A DNA stretch of 64,000 nt from Helianthus annuus (GCF_002127325.2 NC_035437.2:113106801-113170800), one strand, 5' to 3'. Numbered from the stretch's first letter, positions 1-12,782 are shown. The notes: a model not told the origin generated them from the letters alone. Made by a program: numbers and translations.

Positions 1-7
1 GCCCCAG

Positions 8-427
8 ATGTCATCTGTTCCACACTCTACTTCACCGTCTCATGTGGCACCGTTTGACCCCACCAGTGAGCCTTTGCTTTGGTCGACACCACCAGTCATG
101 CCACCTACTGATCCTTACCATTCATTTCATGTGGGACACACCATAGAGGACGTTTTGATGTCCTTCGTTCATCAGCACGAGTCACACACGCAGCTTCTCC
201 AGGAGCTCGAGAGAGCTCAGCTGCCACCATGTTCATGCCATGGTCAGATACACTCTCCTCTTCAGCCATGTCGATCATTACCCCCAGATTATGCTGCTCG
301 TCTCTTTACACTAGAGCAGCAGGTTGCTTTTGTCATCCGTACTCAGCAAGCTATGGAGGAGGACTGGCTCCATTTACGTCGCTTGCTTTACACTTACTTT
401 CCCCCTCCTCCACTGCCGTCTGTATAG
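8..427 (+). CDS. Unrecognised Pro/His-rich protein, possibly the C-terminal part of a longer ORF
   Basis: An open frame of 139 codons that stays open to the left edge of the window, so the ATG at 8 may not be the true start. The protein is rich in Pro, His and Ser in its first third, has a short helical-looking middle (Leu-rich, with a HESHTQLLQELERAQ stretch), a Cys/His/Pro-rich patch (PPCSCHG), and ends in a run of prolines. I do not recognise a domain. It lies about 470 bases upstream of the gag start of the Ty3 element that follows, on the same strand, so it could be an extra upstream ORF of that element or part of a different repeat. No LTR or primer-binding site is visible between it and gag. 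Confidence 0.3.
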   Translation: MSSVPHSTSPSHVAPFDPTSEPLLWSTPPVMPPTDPYHSFHVGHTIEDVLMSFVHQHESHTQLLQELERAQLPPCSCHGQIHSPLQPCRSLPPDYAARLFTLEQQVAFVIRTQQAMEEDWLHLRRLLYTYFPPPPLPSV

Positions 428-901
428 AGCTCATCAGTACTGCTTGTGTAGACGTTGGTGAGAGGACCGCGATTGCTTTTGGTTGCATAGCATTTTGGAG
501 ACTACATGATGATACTGACTTTTGACACATACTTGATGTATTTGATGTATTTGACACTGATTTGATATAGCTTTTGGACAGGGGTGATGTAGCCCCTAGT
601 TGATTGATGATTGTATGACACAGCGATGTACTGATACACTTACGTTGTGGATATATATATGGCAATCGCAGTATTCTCATCATATTTGATTCGCTTGATT
701 GCTTATTTACATTTTTATGACATGGGATGTTGTGTGTATATTTTTATGACATGGGATGTTGTGTGTATAATATTTGTGACATGGGATGTTGTGTGATTAG
801 TATTTGTAAAGTATTGATAACATGAGATGTTATGTGCTACTACTATTACTATATACGTACGCGTTATTATGGCCTGACCAAGGTAAACACATCTTTAGAA
901 G
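428..901 (+). other. Noncoding leader-like stretch before gag
   Basis: No credible gene. It is AT-rich with a short TA run near 650-660 and the repeat at 717-836. If element A had a normal layout, an LTR end and a TGGTATCAGAGCC-type primer site would be expected shortly before gag; neither is seen. The left end of the element is therefore rearranged, or lies outside the window. Confidence 0.4.
717..836 (+). repeat. Degenerate tandem repeat, about 30-bp unit
   Basis: The phrase CATGGGATGTTGTGTG recurs at 721, 750 and 780, with a fourth, more diverged copy at 821 (CATGAGATGTTATGTG). Spacings are 29, 30 and 41 bases. It lies in the leader just before the gag start of element A. Confidence 0.8.
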
Positions 902-3644
902 ATGCCGCCAAGACGTCAACAACAACAGATGCCTACGACTCAGGCCGAACTACAGCAAGTCATTGCTGCTGCTATTGCTCAATATGCTGCCTCTCAAGGA
1001 GGAATGAGTGGAAGCAACTCTGGCAACACTGGCAACAACAACAATCCACCTCATGGTAACCCTAAGTCATTAAGACATACCATGACCTAAATGGATCCCC
1101 TTAGCAAGAGTGCTAATGCCAATCATGCGTTGTAATGTATGTGCAGGGTGCACCTACAAACAGTTCTTGGACTGCAAGCCCGTAAACTTTGATGGCACAG
1201 GAGGTGCTGTCGCTTTTGTCCGCTGGACTGAGAAAACGGAATCCGTTCTTCGCATGAGCAAATGCGCATTGGATCAGCAAGTCACTTACATCTCTGGGCT
1301 ATTTTTGGATGGAGCCCTATCATGGTGGAATCTACAAGTACAGACACTTGGTGAAGCTGCTGCTTACGCGCTGACTTGGGCTGAACTGAAGGAACTCATG
1401 CGCAAGAAGTACTGTTCCCGCGCTGAAATTCAGAGATTGGAGACCGAGTTCTGGCATTTGAAAATGGAAGGTCCTAAGATAGCAGAGTATGTTCAGAGGT
1501 TCCACGACTTGTCGCATGTGGTACCCTACATGGTCACTCCTGAGTTTAAAAGAATCGAACGCTTCATTTGGGGATTAGCTCCTCAAATCATAAGCATGGT
1601 GACCTCCTCCAAACCTGCGACTATCACAGAAGCCATCGATTTGAGCGTGGCTCTTACAGAGGAGGCGATTCATTTGAACAAGTTTGATGAAGTGGAGCCT
1701 AAGAAGAAGGAGACTCATGTGGAGTCATCTGGAGGAAACAAGCGGAAGTTTTCAAACTTCAAGCAGGGCACCGGGGTGGTGGTTAAGAAAGGGGAATCAA
1801 ATGCGCCAGCGCAAGATACAGCTGGTAGTAGGAAGAAAGGAAAGGGATACATGGGCGCCCAGCCCAAGTGTAATAGCTGCCAGCGCCATCATTCTGGCCG
1901 TTGTGGGTTGAAGGTTTGTGAAGCATGTGGAAAGACTGGCCACCTGAAGGAGACTTGTTGGGCTACTGCGGGCCAGGGAGGCCAGAGAGGATTTGGAAAC
2001 AGAAACACCAACCGAGGCGGAAATGGAAATCGCCCCCAAGGGAACAATGGAGGTGATGGAAACCGAGTCAACAACGCAAACCAAGCGGGCGCCATGAATC
2101 GTAATCAGAGAAACAACCAAGCGGGAAACAATGGTGGGAACGGGCAGAGGCCCGGATGTTTCAACTGCGGTGATATTGGGCATTACAAGAGGAATTGCCC
2201 GGAGTTGAACCAAGCCCGCGGAAGGGTTTTCAACATAGAAGCAAGGGAAGCGCGCCAGGATCCCAATGTTGTCACTGGTACGTTCCCTGTAAACCAACGC
2301 TATGCATCCGTTTTATTTGATACTGGCGCCGATTATAGCTTCGTATCGTTAGAATTTAAGAATATGCTTGGTTTAGCCGCTAGTAAGTTAGATACTCCGT
2401 ACTCGATCGAATTAGCGAATGGGAAGTTAGTAGAAGCTAATGAGGTGATTCGAGGTTGCGTAATCGAGTTGGGAGAGCGCGAGTTTGCTCTAGATCTACT
2501 ACCAGTCCAGTTGGGAAGCTTCGACGTGGTAGTAGGGATGGATTGGTTATCGAGTAACAAGGCCGAGATAGTTTGTCATGAGAAGGTCGTTCGTATCCCG
2601 AGTAAAGATGGTGAGACCATTATTGTTCATGGAGAGAAGCGTGAGACGCCGTTGAGGATTATTAGCTGCCTGAAGGCAAGAAAGTGTTTGCAGAAGGGAT
2701 GTGCTGCCTTTCTGGCACACATTGTAGATAAGAAGGCTGCTGAGACAAAGATCGAAGACATCCCTGTCGTGAGGGAGTACCCAGAAGTCTTCCCAGAAGA
2801 TTTGCCTGGCTTGCCGCCTCAAAGACAAGTGGAGTTTCGCATTGACTTAGTTCCAGGCGCCGCGCCTGTGGCTAAGGCACCCTATAGACTTGCCCCGTCC
2901 GAGATGCAGGAACTGTCGACACAACTTCAAGAGTTGTTAGACAATGGATTCATCCGACCGAGCTTCTCGCCTTGGGGAGCTCCAGTTTTGTTTGTCAAGA
3001 AGAAGGACGGTAGTTTCCGTATGTGTATTGACTACAGAGAGTTGAACAAGCTGACGATCAAGAATAGGTATCCCCTGCCAAGAATCGATGATCTGTTTGA
3101 CCAACTACAAGGTTCAAGCTTTTATTCAAAGATCGATCTTCGATCTGGATACCATCAGTTACGGATACAGGAGGAGAGTATCCCAAAGACAGCCTTCAGA
3201 ACTCGATATGGACACTACGAGTTTCTCGTTATGCCATTTGGTTTGACAAACGCACCTGCAGTATTCATGGATTTAATGAATCGAGTTTGTAAGCCGTACT
3301 TGGATAAGTTCGTGATTGTGTTCATCGATGATATTTTGATTTATTCAAAGACGAAGGCTGAGCACGAGCAGCATTTAAGAGCCATTCTGGAGCTGCTAAA
3401 GAAGGAACAGTTGTACGCCAAGTTCTCTAAGTGCGAGTTTTGGCTAAGAGAAGTGCAATTCCTTGGACACGTGGTAAATGGAGATGGAATCCATGTGGAT
3501 CCAACCAAGATCGAGGCAATCAAGGATTGGGAAACGCCAAAGACGCCAACCGAGATTCGGCAATTATTGGGTTTGGCTGGCTATTACCGCAGATTCATCG
3601 AGAACTTTTCAAAGATCGCTCAACCATTGACGCTCCTCACGTAG
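902..3644 (+). CDS. Element A gag-protease-reverse transcriptase (Ty3, Tekay/Del-like), ended by a premature stop
   Basis: First part of a Ty3 polyprotein. It starts at ATG 902 (MPPRRQQQQ) and needs removal of the intron 1056-1146 to join the gag body. Approximate residues of the spliced frame: gag core 55-270; a Cys/His cluster (CNSCQRHH...) near 290 and a CCHC knuckle [14 protein letters not shown] near 389; retropepsin DTGAD at 443; reverse transcriptase with FIDDILIY near 777. Pol normally continues into RNase H, but TAG at 3642-3644 stops it just after the RT thumb (LLT-stop-KDKKF), where relatives, including element C, have Gln. One C-to-T change (CAG to TAG) explains this. The product would make virus-like particles and copy element RNA; as it stands it lacks RNase H and integrase. 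Confidence 0.88.
1056..1146 (+). other. Predicted 91-nt spliceosomal intron inside gag of element A
   Basis: GT at 1056-1057 (G|GTAACC) and AG at 1145-1146 (GTGCAG|GG), with a plant-like branch site TGCTAAT about 30 nt upstream of the acceptor. Unspliced RNA meets TAA at 1088-1090. Removing the 91 nt joins the N-terminal exon 902-1055 to [10 protein letters not shown] in the same frame, in phase 1. Element C has an equivalent 87-nt gap at the same place in gag and in the same phase. Confidence 0.7.
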
Positions 3645-5609
3645 AAGGACAAGAAGTTTGATTGGGGAATCAAACAGGAAGAGGCGTTTCAGATATTGAA
3701 AGATAAGCTTTGCAACGCGCCAATCTTAGCCCTACCGGAAGGTACAGATGATTTTGTGGTATACTGCGACGCATCGCGTCAAGGATTGGGTTGTGTGTTG
3801 ATGCAACATCAAAAGGTTATTGCCTACGCGTCACGCCAACTGAAGGTACACGAAAAGAACTATACCACACACGATTTGGAGCTAGGCGCAGTAGTTTTTG
3901 CTTTAAAGATCTGGAGACACTACCTTTATGGTACGAAGTGCACAATCTTCACAGATCACAAGAGCCTCCAACATATATTCAACCAGAAGGAGTTGAACAT
4001 GAGGCAAAGACGATGGGTAGAACTGTTGAATGACTACGACTGCGAGATTAAGTATCATCCAGGGAAGGCGAATGTGGTCGCCGATGCCCTAAGTCGAAAA
4101 GAGAGGATCAAGCCCATAAGGGTTAGGGCTTTGGAAATGGTTATTCGAACCAACTTTCCTCTGCGCATTCGTGCCGCGCAGAAGGAAGCCCTCAAGGAGA
4201 AAAACCTTGAAGAAGAGTATCTCCGTAGGATGGAGAAGTTATTGGTACCAAACAGGGAAGGAACGTTGTGTTTTGAGAAAAGGATTTGGGTTCCTTTGTT
4301 TGGAGGTTTAAGGAAGGTTATTTTCGATGAAGCTCACAAATCGCGGTACTCTATCCACCCTGGAGCGGATAAGATGTACCAGGATCTTAAAGATTATTAT
4401 TGGTGGCCTAGGATGAAAGGCGATGTTGCTGTTTATGTGAGCAAATGTTTAACATACGCCAAGGTTAAGGCGGAATACCAGAAGCCTTCGGGACTTCTGC
4501 AGCAACCAGAGATTCCCAAGTGGAAGTGGGAACAAATCTCTATGGATTTTATTACAAAGTTGCCAAGAACGCCAAGAGGCCATGACACTATTTGGGTAAT
4601 AGTGGATCGCTTAACGAAGTCAGCACACTTCCTACCTATCCGAGAGAAGGATAATACGAGCAAACTGGCCGAAATTTACATGAGAGAGATTGTTACACGC
4701 CATGGAGTACCTCTCTCGATTATCTCTGATAGAGACGGAAGGTTCGTGTCAAGGATATGGCAATCCTTCCAGGAAGCTTTTGGCTTAAAGTTGAATCTGA
4801 GCACTGCGTTTCACCCACAGACCGACGGTCAAAGCGAGCGGACGATTCAGACATTGGAGGACATGCTGAGAGCATGTGTTATGGATTTAGGCGGTAGCTG
4901 GGATAAACATTTGCCTCTGGTTGAGTTTTCATACAACAACAGCTACCACACCAGTATTGGTGCCGCGCCATTTGAAGCTTTATATGGGCGCAAGTGCAGA
5001 TCACCGCTTTGTTGGGCTGACGCAGGTGATAGACAATTGGTTGGTCCTGAAGTGGTACAGGAAACCACAGATAAGATCGCACAGATACGAGACCGCATCA
5101 GTGCGGCTCGTGACAGGCAGAAAGCCTACGCGGATCGAAGCAGGAAACCTCTAGAGTTTGAGGTTGGTGAGATGGTTTTGTTGAAGGTATCACCCTGGAA
5201 GGGTGTGGCACGCTTTGGGAAACGTGGAAAGTTGAACCCGAGGTATATTGGACCATTCAAGATCTTGGAGAGAATCGGGTTAGTAGCTTACAAGTTGGAT
5301 TTACCTGCTGAACTGAACGGTGTTCACGATACATTCCATGTATCCAATCTGAAGAAGAGTCCAACTCAAGTTACCGTTGCCATTCCCACCGACGAAATTC
5401 ATGTTGACGACACGCTCCATTTCGTTGAAGAACCTGTTGAGGTCACGGATTGGAAAGTAAACAAGACCCGCCGGAGCAGTGTCAAGCTCGTCAAAGTTCG
5501 TTGGAATGCTAGACATGGTCCTGAATTCACCTGGGAGCGTGAGGACCGAATGAAAGAGAAATACCCCCACTTATTTCCTAAGAACCCTGCTTCTACAAAC
5601 AGAACTTAA
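3645..5609 (+). pseudogene. Element A RNase H-integrase-chromodomain, downstream of the premature stop
   Basis: Same frame as the upstream part. RNase H begins near 3740 with VVYCDAS, followed by the DHKSLQHIF region. Integrase has the zinc-binding HHCC region, but its last Cys is Tyr (TAC at 4455-4457 in KCLTYAK; element C has KCLTCAR), a second probable loss-of-function change. The catalytic D, D and E contexts ([29 protein letters not shown]) are present. The C-terminus ([14 protein letters not shown] ... FTWERED) is the chromodomain-like end typical of the Tekay/Del chromovirus branch, which guides integration to heterochromatin. With the stop it is unlikely to be made. Stop TAA is at 5607-5609. 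The whole spliced frame is about 1,538 residues. Confidence 0.85.
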
Positions 5610-5644
5610 AATTTCGGGACGAAATTTTTCTAACGGGGGGAGAA
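5608..5644 (+). other. Hairpin and polypurine tract of element A
   Basis: A 9-bp perfect stem (AAAATTTCG, loop GGA, CGAAATTTT) at 5608-5628 begins at the pol stop codon. It is followed by TAACGGGGGGAGAA, the polypurine tract that primes plus-strand DNA synthesis, directly before the LTR start TGTGACAACC. The same hairpin with changed but still paired bases occurs in elements C (twice) and G. Confidence 0.75.
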
Positions 5645-8600
5645 TGTGACAACCCTCACTAAACCAGGTAACCGTACGATTTAATTAATAACTAATTGCT
5701 GCTTAATCACTGTGCTTAACTGAAATTGCTGACGAACTGCTACTTGATTTCTAGTACTTGTATATTCCTGCATCATACTTTGATTTCCGTCACTACATTA
5801 TTTACACGTTGAACCTTAGTGACAAACATGATGCACTAAAGCACAGTAGCATTAGAACGGATAACCTATTGAACATGCTGATAAAGCCAGCATCAGGCAG
5901 ACACTGCCTCTAAGGGCCTGTATGAGCCAGAAATATTTTACTACACCCATAGTGAGTGTAGGGATACAAGGGTTGTAAAACTGCATCTCTAGGAATAAGA
6001 TATAATGACTGGATGTGCCTAAAACGTACTCTAAGCACAAGCCACAGCAATTTTATTAACATACTAGCTTCTGGCTAACTAATAAAGTGCCAAAACATAA
6101 GGAAAATATTCCTGACACTTTGTAGAATAAGTTGTGTCACTAAAAGTATTATTTACGACACTTAAAAGCTTACTTAAGCACTTTAACGGATTACTATCCA
6201 ACCGAACAACCGGACTATACCCGGAACATAAAAATATTGACAATGATATTATTGGTCTTTTTCTGAGCCAGTTAGGGTCCCTGAATACCCTAACACCCGC
6301 ATTATAACACATCACACCACTAACCGAGTTAACCCCTAAACCTAACTTGGTTTAACATAACTAAACTCTAACCATGTGATTGAAATCGAACTAGACCCCC
6401 CCCCCCTCATGTAATCGGCCCAACTAGAGGGGAACACAAGAGTATAAGACTTGATTATTATATTGGTTGTGCTTAAAATCTAGAGAACATATGATCCAAG
6501 GGTTAATCACCTCAATTTTGTCTATAAGTACCTAGCTTAAACACAAGAGATCCACACTTCACATTTCACCAAAACTCTCTCTCCCTTGCCCTCTCTAGCT
6601 CACGGCCGAACACCCCTCTTGCCATCCATCCATTTTCGACTTCCACTCTCCACATTCCAAGCACATACAAGTCTTTCGGGTCACGCATTAGGAGCCTTGG
6701 AGCAAACGGAAGTGGAAGGACCTCGTTATCTTGCTTTTATCCACCACATTTTCGCATAGATTCTTCCCTAGCCCCGAGCTAGAGGTATAACACTTAAAAC
6801 TCATACTCGGATCATTCTAAGGTGGTTAATAAGATTTGTAACGGTTAAAACTCGGAAACTTGCATTTTGAATCTTTAAAGTCTACTAAAACATGAATATG
6901 GTTGGTTAAAAGCTTAATACTTGTGTAAAAGTTGTAGTACTTGGAAGTGATGATTATTTAGGCCCGATCTACGTTGTGGTAGCTCGGATCATCGTTTAAC
7001 CCGACTTTGTTAAGATCATAGATCTTGACATAAGCTTGTTTCTATCGGTACAAGGGTTAAAAGGTGAAACTCTACCACACGAGAAACATGAACTTGTGTA
7101 AAAGTATTTCTACTTGCAAAATAGTGTTTAAAACTAGCGGATCTACGTATCTGCAAGTGGTATTTTCAAAGGACCAAGTGTCGAGAAAAATCATGTTTCC
7201 TAAAAATCGGATAACACACTAACAAATATCATTTTTACAAACCACAAGTGTCTAAACACTTGTGAAATGAAAGATCCGGCAAAATAACAATTTTTGTAAA
7301 AGATGACGGGAAGATGTAAAGATAGATTTATTCTAAAAACGAGGTTTTTACAAGATTTAGTTACTTTACACATAGATCCACAAAATATAACGGGATCTAC
7401 ACTATAGTTTTCGGAAAAAACTACAAGTTCATGCGATTATACGATTTACATACTTGTCGACTAGTTTGATGTGTCGGAAATTGATTGGTTGATTTAAAGA
7501 AGTGTTGAAATGATTTTGTAAAAGAAAATGATACGCTTGAAAGCGTGGCCACCTCCAGTTACAGGGGAAACTCTGGCGAAATTTTTTCTAAAAATATAAC
7601 ACTTAGAATTATTTACAAGTGTTAGAATTATTTTTGATATGTTTCAAAATATATTTCGCCACGACTTTATTTACAAATATTCGGAGGTGGGATTTTCACA
7701 AAACTAAACGTGACAAATATATATTTGGTAAATATATTTTTCACAACACTGTTTATGATTATTTTGTGAAAATACACAAATATTATTTTTAGAGTAAAAA
7801 TAATATTTACAAACGTTGACGAATCCAAAATAATACAAACGCTTTCACGATAAACATCTAAGTTACAACGGTAATTATTATTACCACACGATTACTAAAA
7901 CGTAACTTACGCATTATACGGAAATGATTATGAACGTATATTTTATCAATGTATTATTTTTGGGGAAAAATTATGTGAAATGGAAATATAATATTTTTGA
8001 GAAAAATATTTATATTTGGAATTAGAAATGAAGATATATTAAGTGAGACTTAATATTATAAATTGAACGCACATGTATTAAATCCCCCATCCTTGGGAAG
8101 GAGATTAACTACCAAGTACATGCAAAATATAAACACGAAATAGTTGTCTAACTATTTCCCAAAAACCTAAACTATAAAGCTAAGGCACGGCCATCCGTCT
8201 AATAGAATTAGTACATGTAGGTCGTCGCACAGCTAACATTCGGAGTACTTGGTAGAGACGCACTGACTGTGAGTTCATGTCCCCCTTTTCTCTTAACTGT
8301 TTTCAGTTTTCTAAACTACGGGGGTGAAATACATGTTACTTTGATTATGAATACTTTATACATGGTATGGTTAGCGTAAGGAGGGTTACTATTTAGATCA
8401 TGTGAATGGGTAGGAGGAAACTTGAGGTTATTAATCCTCAGGGTAGGACCGAGGGGCAGGAGCGATAGATCTATTTGGGTGTAGCGAGCCCAGTCCCAGG
8501 CCCAGCATAACGGACCTTGGGATGACTTTGTACCCGACGCATAAATCTGCTAGGTTTGAGCCTTCCTACTTGCATTTCACACATATCAATGGCCTTGCAA

Positions 8601-9046
8601 ACCATTGGTGATCTCTTTTTTCCTTATTTGCTACATACCAGGATTTTGATAACTACAAAGGTTTATTTACTCACTTACACATGAACTCGCTCAACATTAT
8701 TGTTGATTTTTCAACTTACATGTATTTCAGGGAATTAAAGATCTGGCACGGTATGGCACGTTTTCCCGCTGCACTAGTTTCCAAGGTCATCCGGGGTTTA
8801 GGGAATGTGACTCTTTCCTGGACAAGTCACAGTCCGTAAACTGTGTTTATGTTTTGTTGGTATTGTTGAACAAGGTTATGGTTGTTAGGGCGTGTTTCCC
8901 GTTAAAACAATGATACTATGTTTGGTTTTAAAACTTAATGGATGATTCTTGCATGTTTTTAATTCATATAGCTTTGTTATGATTAAGCTATGGTATTAAG
9001 AAGTCACACCAAATTAACCACGCTTCCGCAAAGCCAGGGTGTGACA
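5645..9046 (+). repeat. 3' LTR of element A (3,402 bp)
   Basis: Starts TGTGACAACCC directly after the polypurine tract and ends CCAGGGTGTGACA before AT-rich unrelated sequence. The TGTGACA start and TGTGACA end match the LTR of element C, and a length above 3 kb is usual for Tekay-like elements. No coding frame. The partner 5' LTR is not in the window, so neither age nor target-site duplication can be read. Confidence 0.8.
6522..6529 (+). promoter_or_regulatory. Probable TATA box of the element A LTR
   Basis: CTATAAGT about 0.88 kb into the LTR, followed within about 40 bases by a CA-rich stretch that could hold the start site. It would separate U3 (5645 to about 6550) from R/U5. No short-motif array is seen upstream of it, unlike in the LTRs of C, H, I, J and K. 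Confidence 0.45.
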
Positions 9047-9186
9047 TTTTTAAATTTTTTTTTATAAATATTTTAACCCATTTGACATATGCTACAGACA
9101 AAAATGGATGCCAAAATAACTGGTTGTTCCGGTGGGCCCACAGCAGGGAAGTACAATCTACAGCTGAAAAAGCAACATTTTACTAT

Positions 9187-9315
9187 TGTGTGAAAGACAG
9201 CTTGCTTGCTGCAGTCTCTATAATGTATCAACACTCTACAAACACTGTTTGAAAGACAGCATGCTTGCTTCAGTCTCTATAAATAATTCAGATGTATCAA
9301 CACTCTACAAACACT
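9187..9315 (+). repeat. Imperfect tandem duplication, 60-70 bp unit
   Basis: Two units, each running from TGTxTGAAAGACAGC to CAACACTCTACAAACACT. The second carries a 9-10 base insertion (AATAATTCAG). No coding sense. Confidence 0.8.
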
Positions 9316-10285
9316 TTACAAACCCTCAACTACACTCAACTGAAATTGTAAGTTTATCTCAGTTGAACTAATCCTACTTTCAAAACATCAACCTAACAAC
9401 TTCTATTTACTTCGATTTCAGAATATATCGACTCTTTGCATCTGGATCTTGCGTTGTTTCTCGGCTCTCACATCAAGGTTTTAAATTTTTTGTCGGCTTT
9501 TCACATCTCCCTCTTGCATTGTTGTAAGTTCTTTCAAATTTCTTGGTTTTTTTGTAACTTTTAACTGTAGCTTTTAACTTTAGAAGGTTGTAAATGTTGA
9601 AATAACTGGGGTTTTTGGATCTGTATTGTTTAACTGCCTCTTTTTTTTATTAAAAAGTCGAGCTAATAGTTTTAGATCCAGATTTGATACAAACTGAATG
9701 TGTGTTTATCGAAAATTCTATACAAACTGAATTCGTATTTGTTTAACCTTTTGTAATTGATATTATCCCATGATTATATCTCCTATTGAAAATTAGTTTT
9801 AGATCCAGATTTGCATTTAAAAAAAATAAAAACCGTTACACAGTTGCAATAATATAAAACTTACACTGATGTGATACCATCAAATAAAAAATAATCATGT
9901 TGTTTGTATATGTTATTCATTACGGAATCTCATAGTATATCATGAATACACATCAATTTTTTGTTCGAAGTTCAGTTGGTTATTAATACACATCAATTTT
10001 TTGTAGAAGTTTAAGCGATGTGTATATATGTTTGTCGAATCTATTCATTGTTCTTCAAATGTAGTTATAGTCATGTGGGTAATTTATATCCCTATTTTAT
10101 TAGAAATGATATTTGATGAAATAAAATACATATATAAATTGAGTATTGTTACATACCAGGTTAACATTAGATTTCATATTTTTAGAAGGGTGTTGCTAAA
10201 TGTACCTCCATTGTTTCTATTTTTACTGTTTATACTCCCCCCTCAAAGTTAAAAAAAATACAGTAAGACCTTTTATTTTCTAATT

Positions 10286-10417
10286 CTTATAAAATTATAT
10301 TTGTAAACATCTCAAGCTTTTTAGGGGTTTATCCACTTTCAATAACTTGAACTTATAAAATTATATTTGTAAACATCTCAAGCTTTTTAGGGGTTTATCC
10401 ACTTTCAATAACTTGAA
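10286..10417 (+). repeat. Tandem duplication of 66 bp, two copies
   Basis: Units at 10286-10351 and 10352-10417 appear identical by eye, from CTTATAAAATTATATTTG to TTTCAATAACTTGAA. A recent local duplication. Confidence 0.85.
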
Positions 10418-10579
10418 TTTTGAATATATAAGGATTATTTCGGTCGAGTCCCCTATATAACGTAGGTTTTTGTTGTTTGTTACAAACAGAAAACCTCCTT
10501 TCTATTTCTTTGTAAACGATTTTAGAATTTATTATTCTATTCCAAATTTTAGGTGATCATTATCTATCTCAATTTAAAA

Positions 10580-10727
10580 AAGATAATCTATTAAATCAAC
10601 CATGACCAGAATAGTTATGTGTAAACAATTTTGTTGTTCTGGTCGATAACTTCAGGTTGTCATTTACATATTAATTCCAAAAAGAAAAAAAAATCTATTA
10701 AATCAACCATGACCAGAATAGTTGATG
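10580..10727 (+). repeat. Dispersed duplicate of about 34 bp
   Basis: The stretch from ATCTATTAAATCAACC to ACCAGAATAGTT occurs near 10583 and again near 10694, about 110 bases apart. Confidence 0.75.
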
Positions 10728-11285
10728 CAAATATATAGAGCATATATATTCATCCCTAAAAAATATATTAATTGTTGGCGTTAAAATTTAGAGGCTATAT
10801 TAAACATTTTAGTTTCAAAATACAATTTGAATCATTGAATATCGTAAAAAAAATTGTACCATCAATCCACCACCAAGAAATAGATGTTCGCTACTTCTTT
10901 TCGTTTTACACATTTGCTTTTCTCATTTTAAAAGATTGTATGACTACAGGTTTTTCCCTTTTCTTAATCCTTAATCATAATGAAGATCATAAATTTTAGA
11001 TAATTAAGGTATAACAATGGCTTCTCACAGTAAACAATAATTTTTTTATGATTTAGCAGAATTTTAAGATCTTGTATTAGTTGAGTATTATACATATATA
11101 TTTGTTGTAAAAATATAGCGACGTGAATAGCTATGTATTTTATATTATATGTATACAATATTTTATTTTAAAATAACATAATTTTAGTATGAACTTCTTG
11201 GCCCTAACTTCCGCATCTATTATAAAAATAGGGATTCTAAGGGGGTGAAACTTGACAAGTTTCAAACTAATATATTTGGAAAGGG

Positions 11286-11388
11286 AGGTATGAAAAGTAA
11301 AAAGGGGGTGCATTTAGCCTACCCCTTTTTAGAAAGAGGTATGGAAAGTAAAAAAGGAGGTGCCTTTAGCCAACCCCATTTATAAGAT
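11286..11388 (+). repeat. Tandem duplication of about 50 bp near the proposed Helitron left end
   Basis: AGGTATGRAAAGTAAAAARGG with its following 30 bases is repeated at 11286 and 11337 with a few differences. It lies just inside the proposed 5' terminus. Confidence 0.7.
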
Positions 11389-12154
11389 TTAAAAGTATCA
11401 TTCATCATGTGTAGTATCTAAAACAGAATATGTAACAATTCTTACAAAATTCGGTTTATTTGATCGACCCAAACATGAACCGAATTTCAGTTCCAGTTCA
11501 AATGTACATCCACTTTTAATTAATCAACCTACAAACATTTCGATTCGAACAACACAAAAATTTATTATTTAAACTCTAATAATAATGAAAAAAAAAACTA
11601 TTTAAGTTTTCTAAAAATCTACATTTTCAGTCACACGTTTTCGCATGAGATATAATCATATGTCATCTTCACAATTTTCAAAGATTACAATTTTATATGA
11701 TCGGATAACAACATCACATCAAATAAAGAGAAAACATTTACTAAAATTAATATATTATATTACTGTTACATGAGTTTTTTTAAAGTTAATTAAGGATTAA
11801 TAACACGCAAGATATGGTTTATTTTTTTTAAAGTTATATTACTATTACAAGATATGGTTTATTTTTTTAAAGCTTTCTACACTCTACATGCCTAGAAATT
11901 TCAGAAAATGGTTTTGGACAAGTTGTATTATCCCTATAGGTGTCGTCCCTATAGGGGTTTTTTCTTATAGTACAAAGCGATAGAATAGTTAGCGGTACAA
12001 CATAATCTTCCGTTAACAACATTAGTTTCTAACCATATAAGTCTAAAAAGTAAGTAGTCAAATAAATTGGATACTCTAAATTCAAGTATTATCTATTTGT
12101 CTTTTTGTATTTTTCAGTTTACAAATCACTCCAAACACATATCAATTGAGAGGT

Positions 12155-12634
12155 ATGGGCGGTGGTTATCCAATTCCCGTTGAATCACTAGGATCAACAA
12201 ACCACGGACGATCATCCCATCGCCATTTAAACCTTCCTGATTCAAACCCTCTAACTTCAAACCCACCTCCGGTGGCAAACCCACCTCCGGTGTCAACCCC
12301 ACCTCCGGTTTTAACCCCACCTTCGGTTTCAACCCCACCTCCAGTGGCAAACCCTGAACATGATGATCCATTTGGTTGGACGGATGAAGAGTTGAATTGG
12401 GCGTATGACTATAGCTTCGCTCAACTACAATTTAGTGGACTACAAATTGAGGGGTGCCATCGTCCGGTGCCAAACACTCCTATACTGCCTATGCATCCTC
12501 CACCTTCAAACCCCCCTTATGTGGAAAACTACAGCCAAACACAAGAACTACCGACCTGGGCTGAAGGGTACGAAACTGACCCTGGGGCGGTTTACGAACC
12601 ACCATTGGATGAAAAAATGGTTTGGGAACCTTAG
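12155..12634 (+). CDS. Proline-rich protein of unknown function inside the Helitron
   Basis: 160 codons from ATG 12155 to TAG 12632-12634. Residues about 30-70 form an imperfect repeat of NPPPVA/STPPPV units. Then comes a short acidic, aromatic segment (DDPFGWTDEELNWAYDYS) and a second Pro-rich part. A pyrimidine-rich CAG acceptor-like site at 12115-12117 keeps the frame open upstream (QITPNTYQLRG), so an upstream exon is possible. It ends 149 bases before the RPA-like gene on the same strand. I do not recognise a family; it may be a host fragment captured by the Helitron. Confidence 0.4.
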   Translation: MGGGYPIPVESLGSTNHGRSSHRHLNLPDSNPLTSNPPPVANPPPVSTPPPVLTPPSVSTPPPVANPEHDDPFGWTDEELNWAYDYSFAQLQFSGLQIEGCHRPVPNTPILPMHPPPSNPPYVENYSQTQELPTWAEGYETDPGAVYEPPLDEKMVWEP

Positions 12635-12782
12635 AACAACTTTTATGATGACTGTAGTTTTTAATTATGTATTAGTTTAAACTTAAATTTGTTGTTGTTT
12701 AATTTTAATCATGTTTTAGTTTAAATTTTATTTCTGGAGTTTTTATTTTTTTAGTTAACTAATATTGAACACTTAATAGGAT

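Larger units (their letters stand above)
9047..11215. other. AT-rich intergenic stretch
   Basis: No gene supported; the open frames are short and compositionally AT-driven. It holds three small duplications (listed separately) and a TATA-like CTATAAATA near 9277 with no convincing gene after it. The right end is set by the proposed 5' terminus of the Helitron. Confidence 0.5.

Noticed and set aside
1797..2297. Antisense frame of 166 codons within gag of A
   Set aside because: A shadow of the Asn/Gly-rich gag linker on the opposite strand; no start context and no recognisable product.
3642..3644. Programmed stop read-through at the TAG in element A
   Set aside because: Read-through or shift sites in such elements lie between gag and pol, not between RT and RNase H, and element C has Gln at this codon. 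A single C-to-T mutation is simpler.
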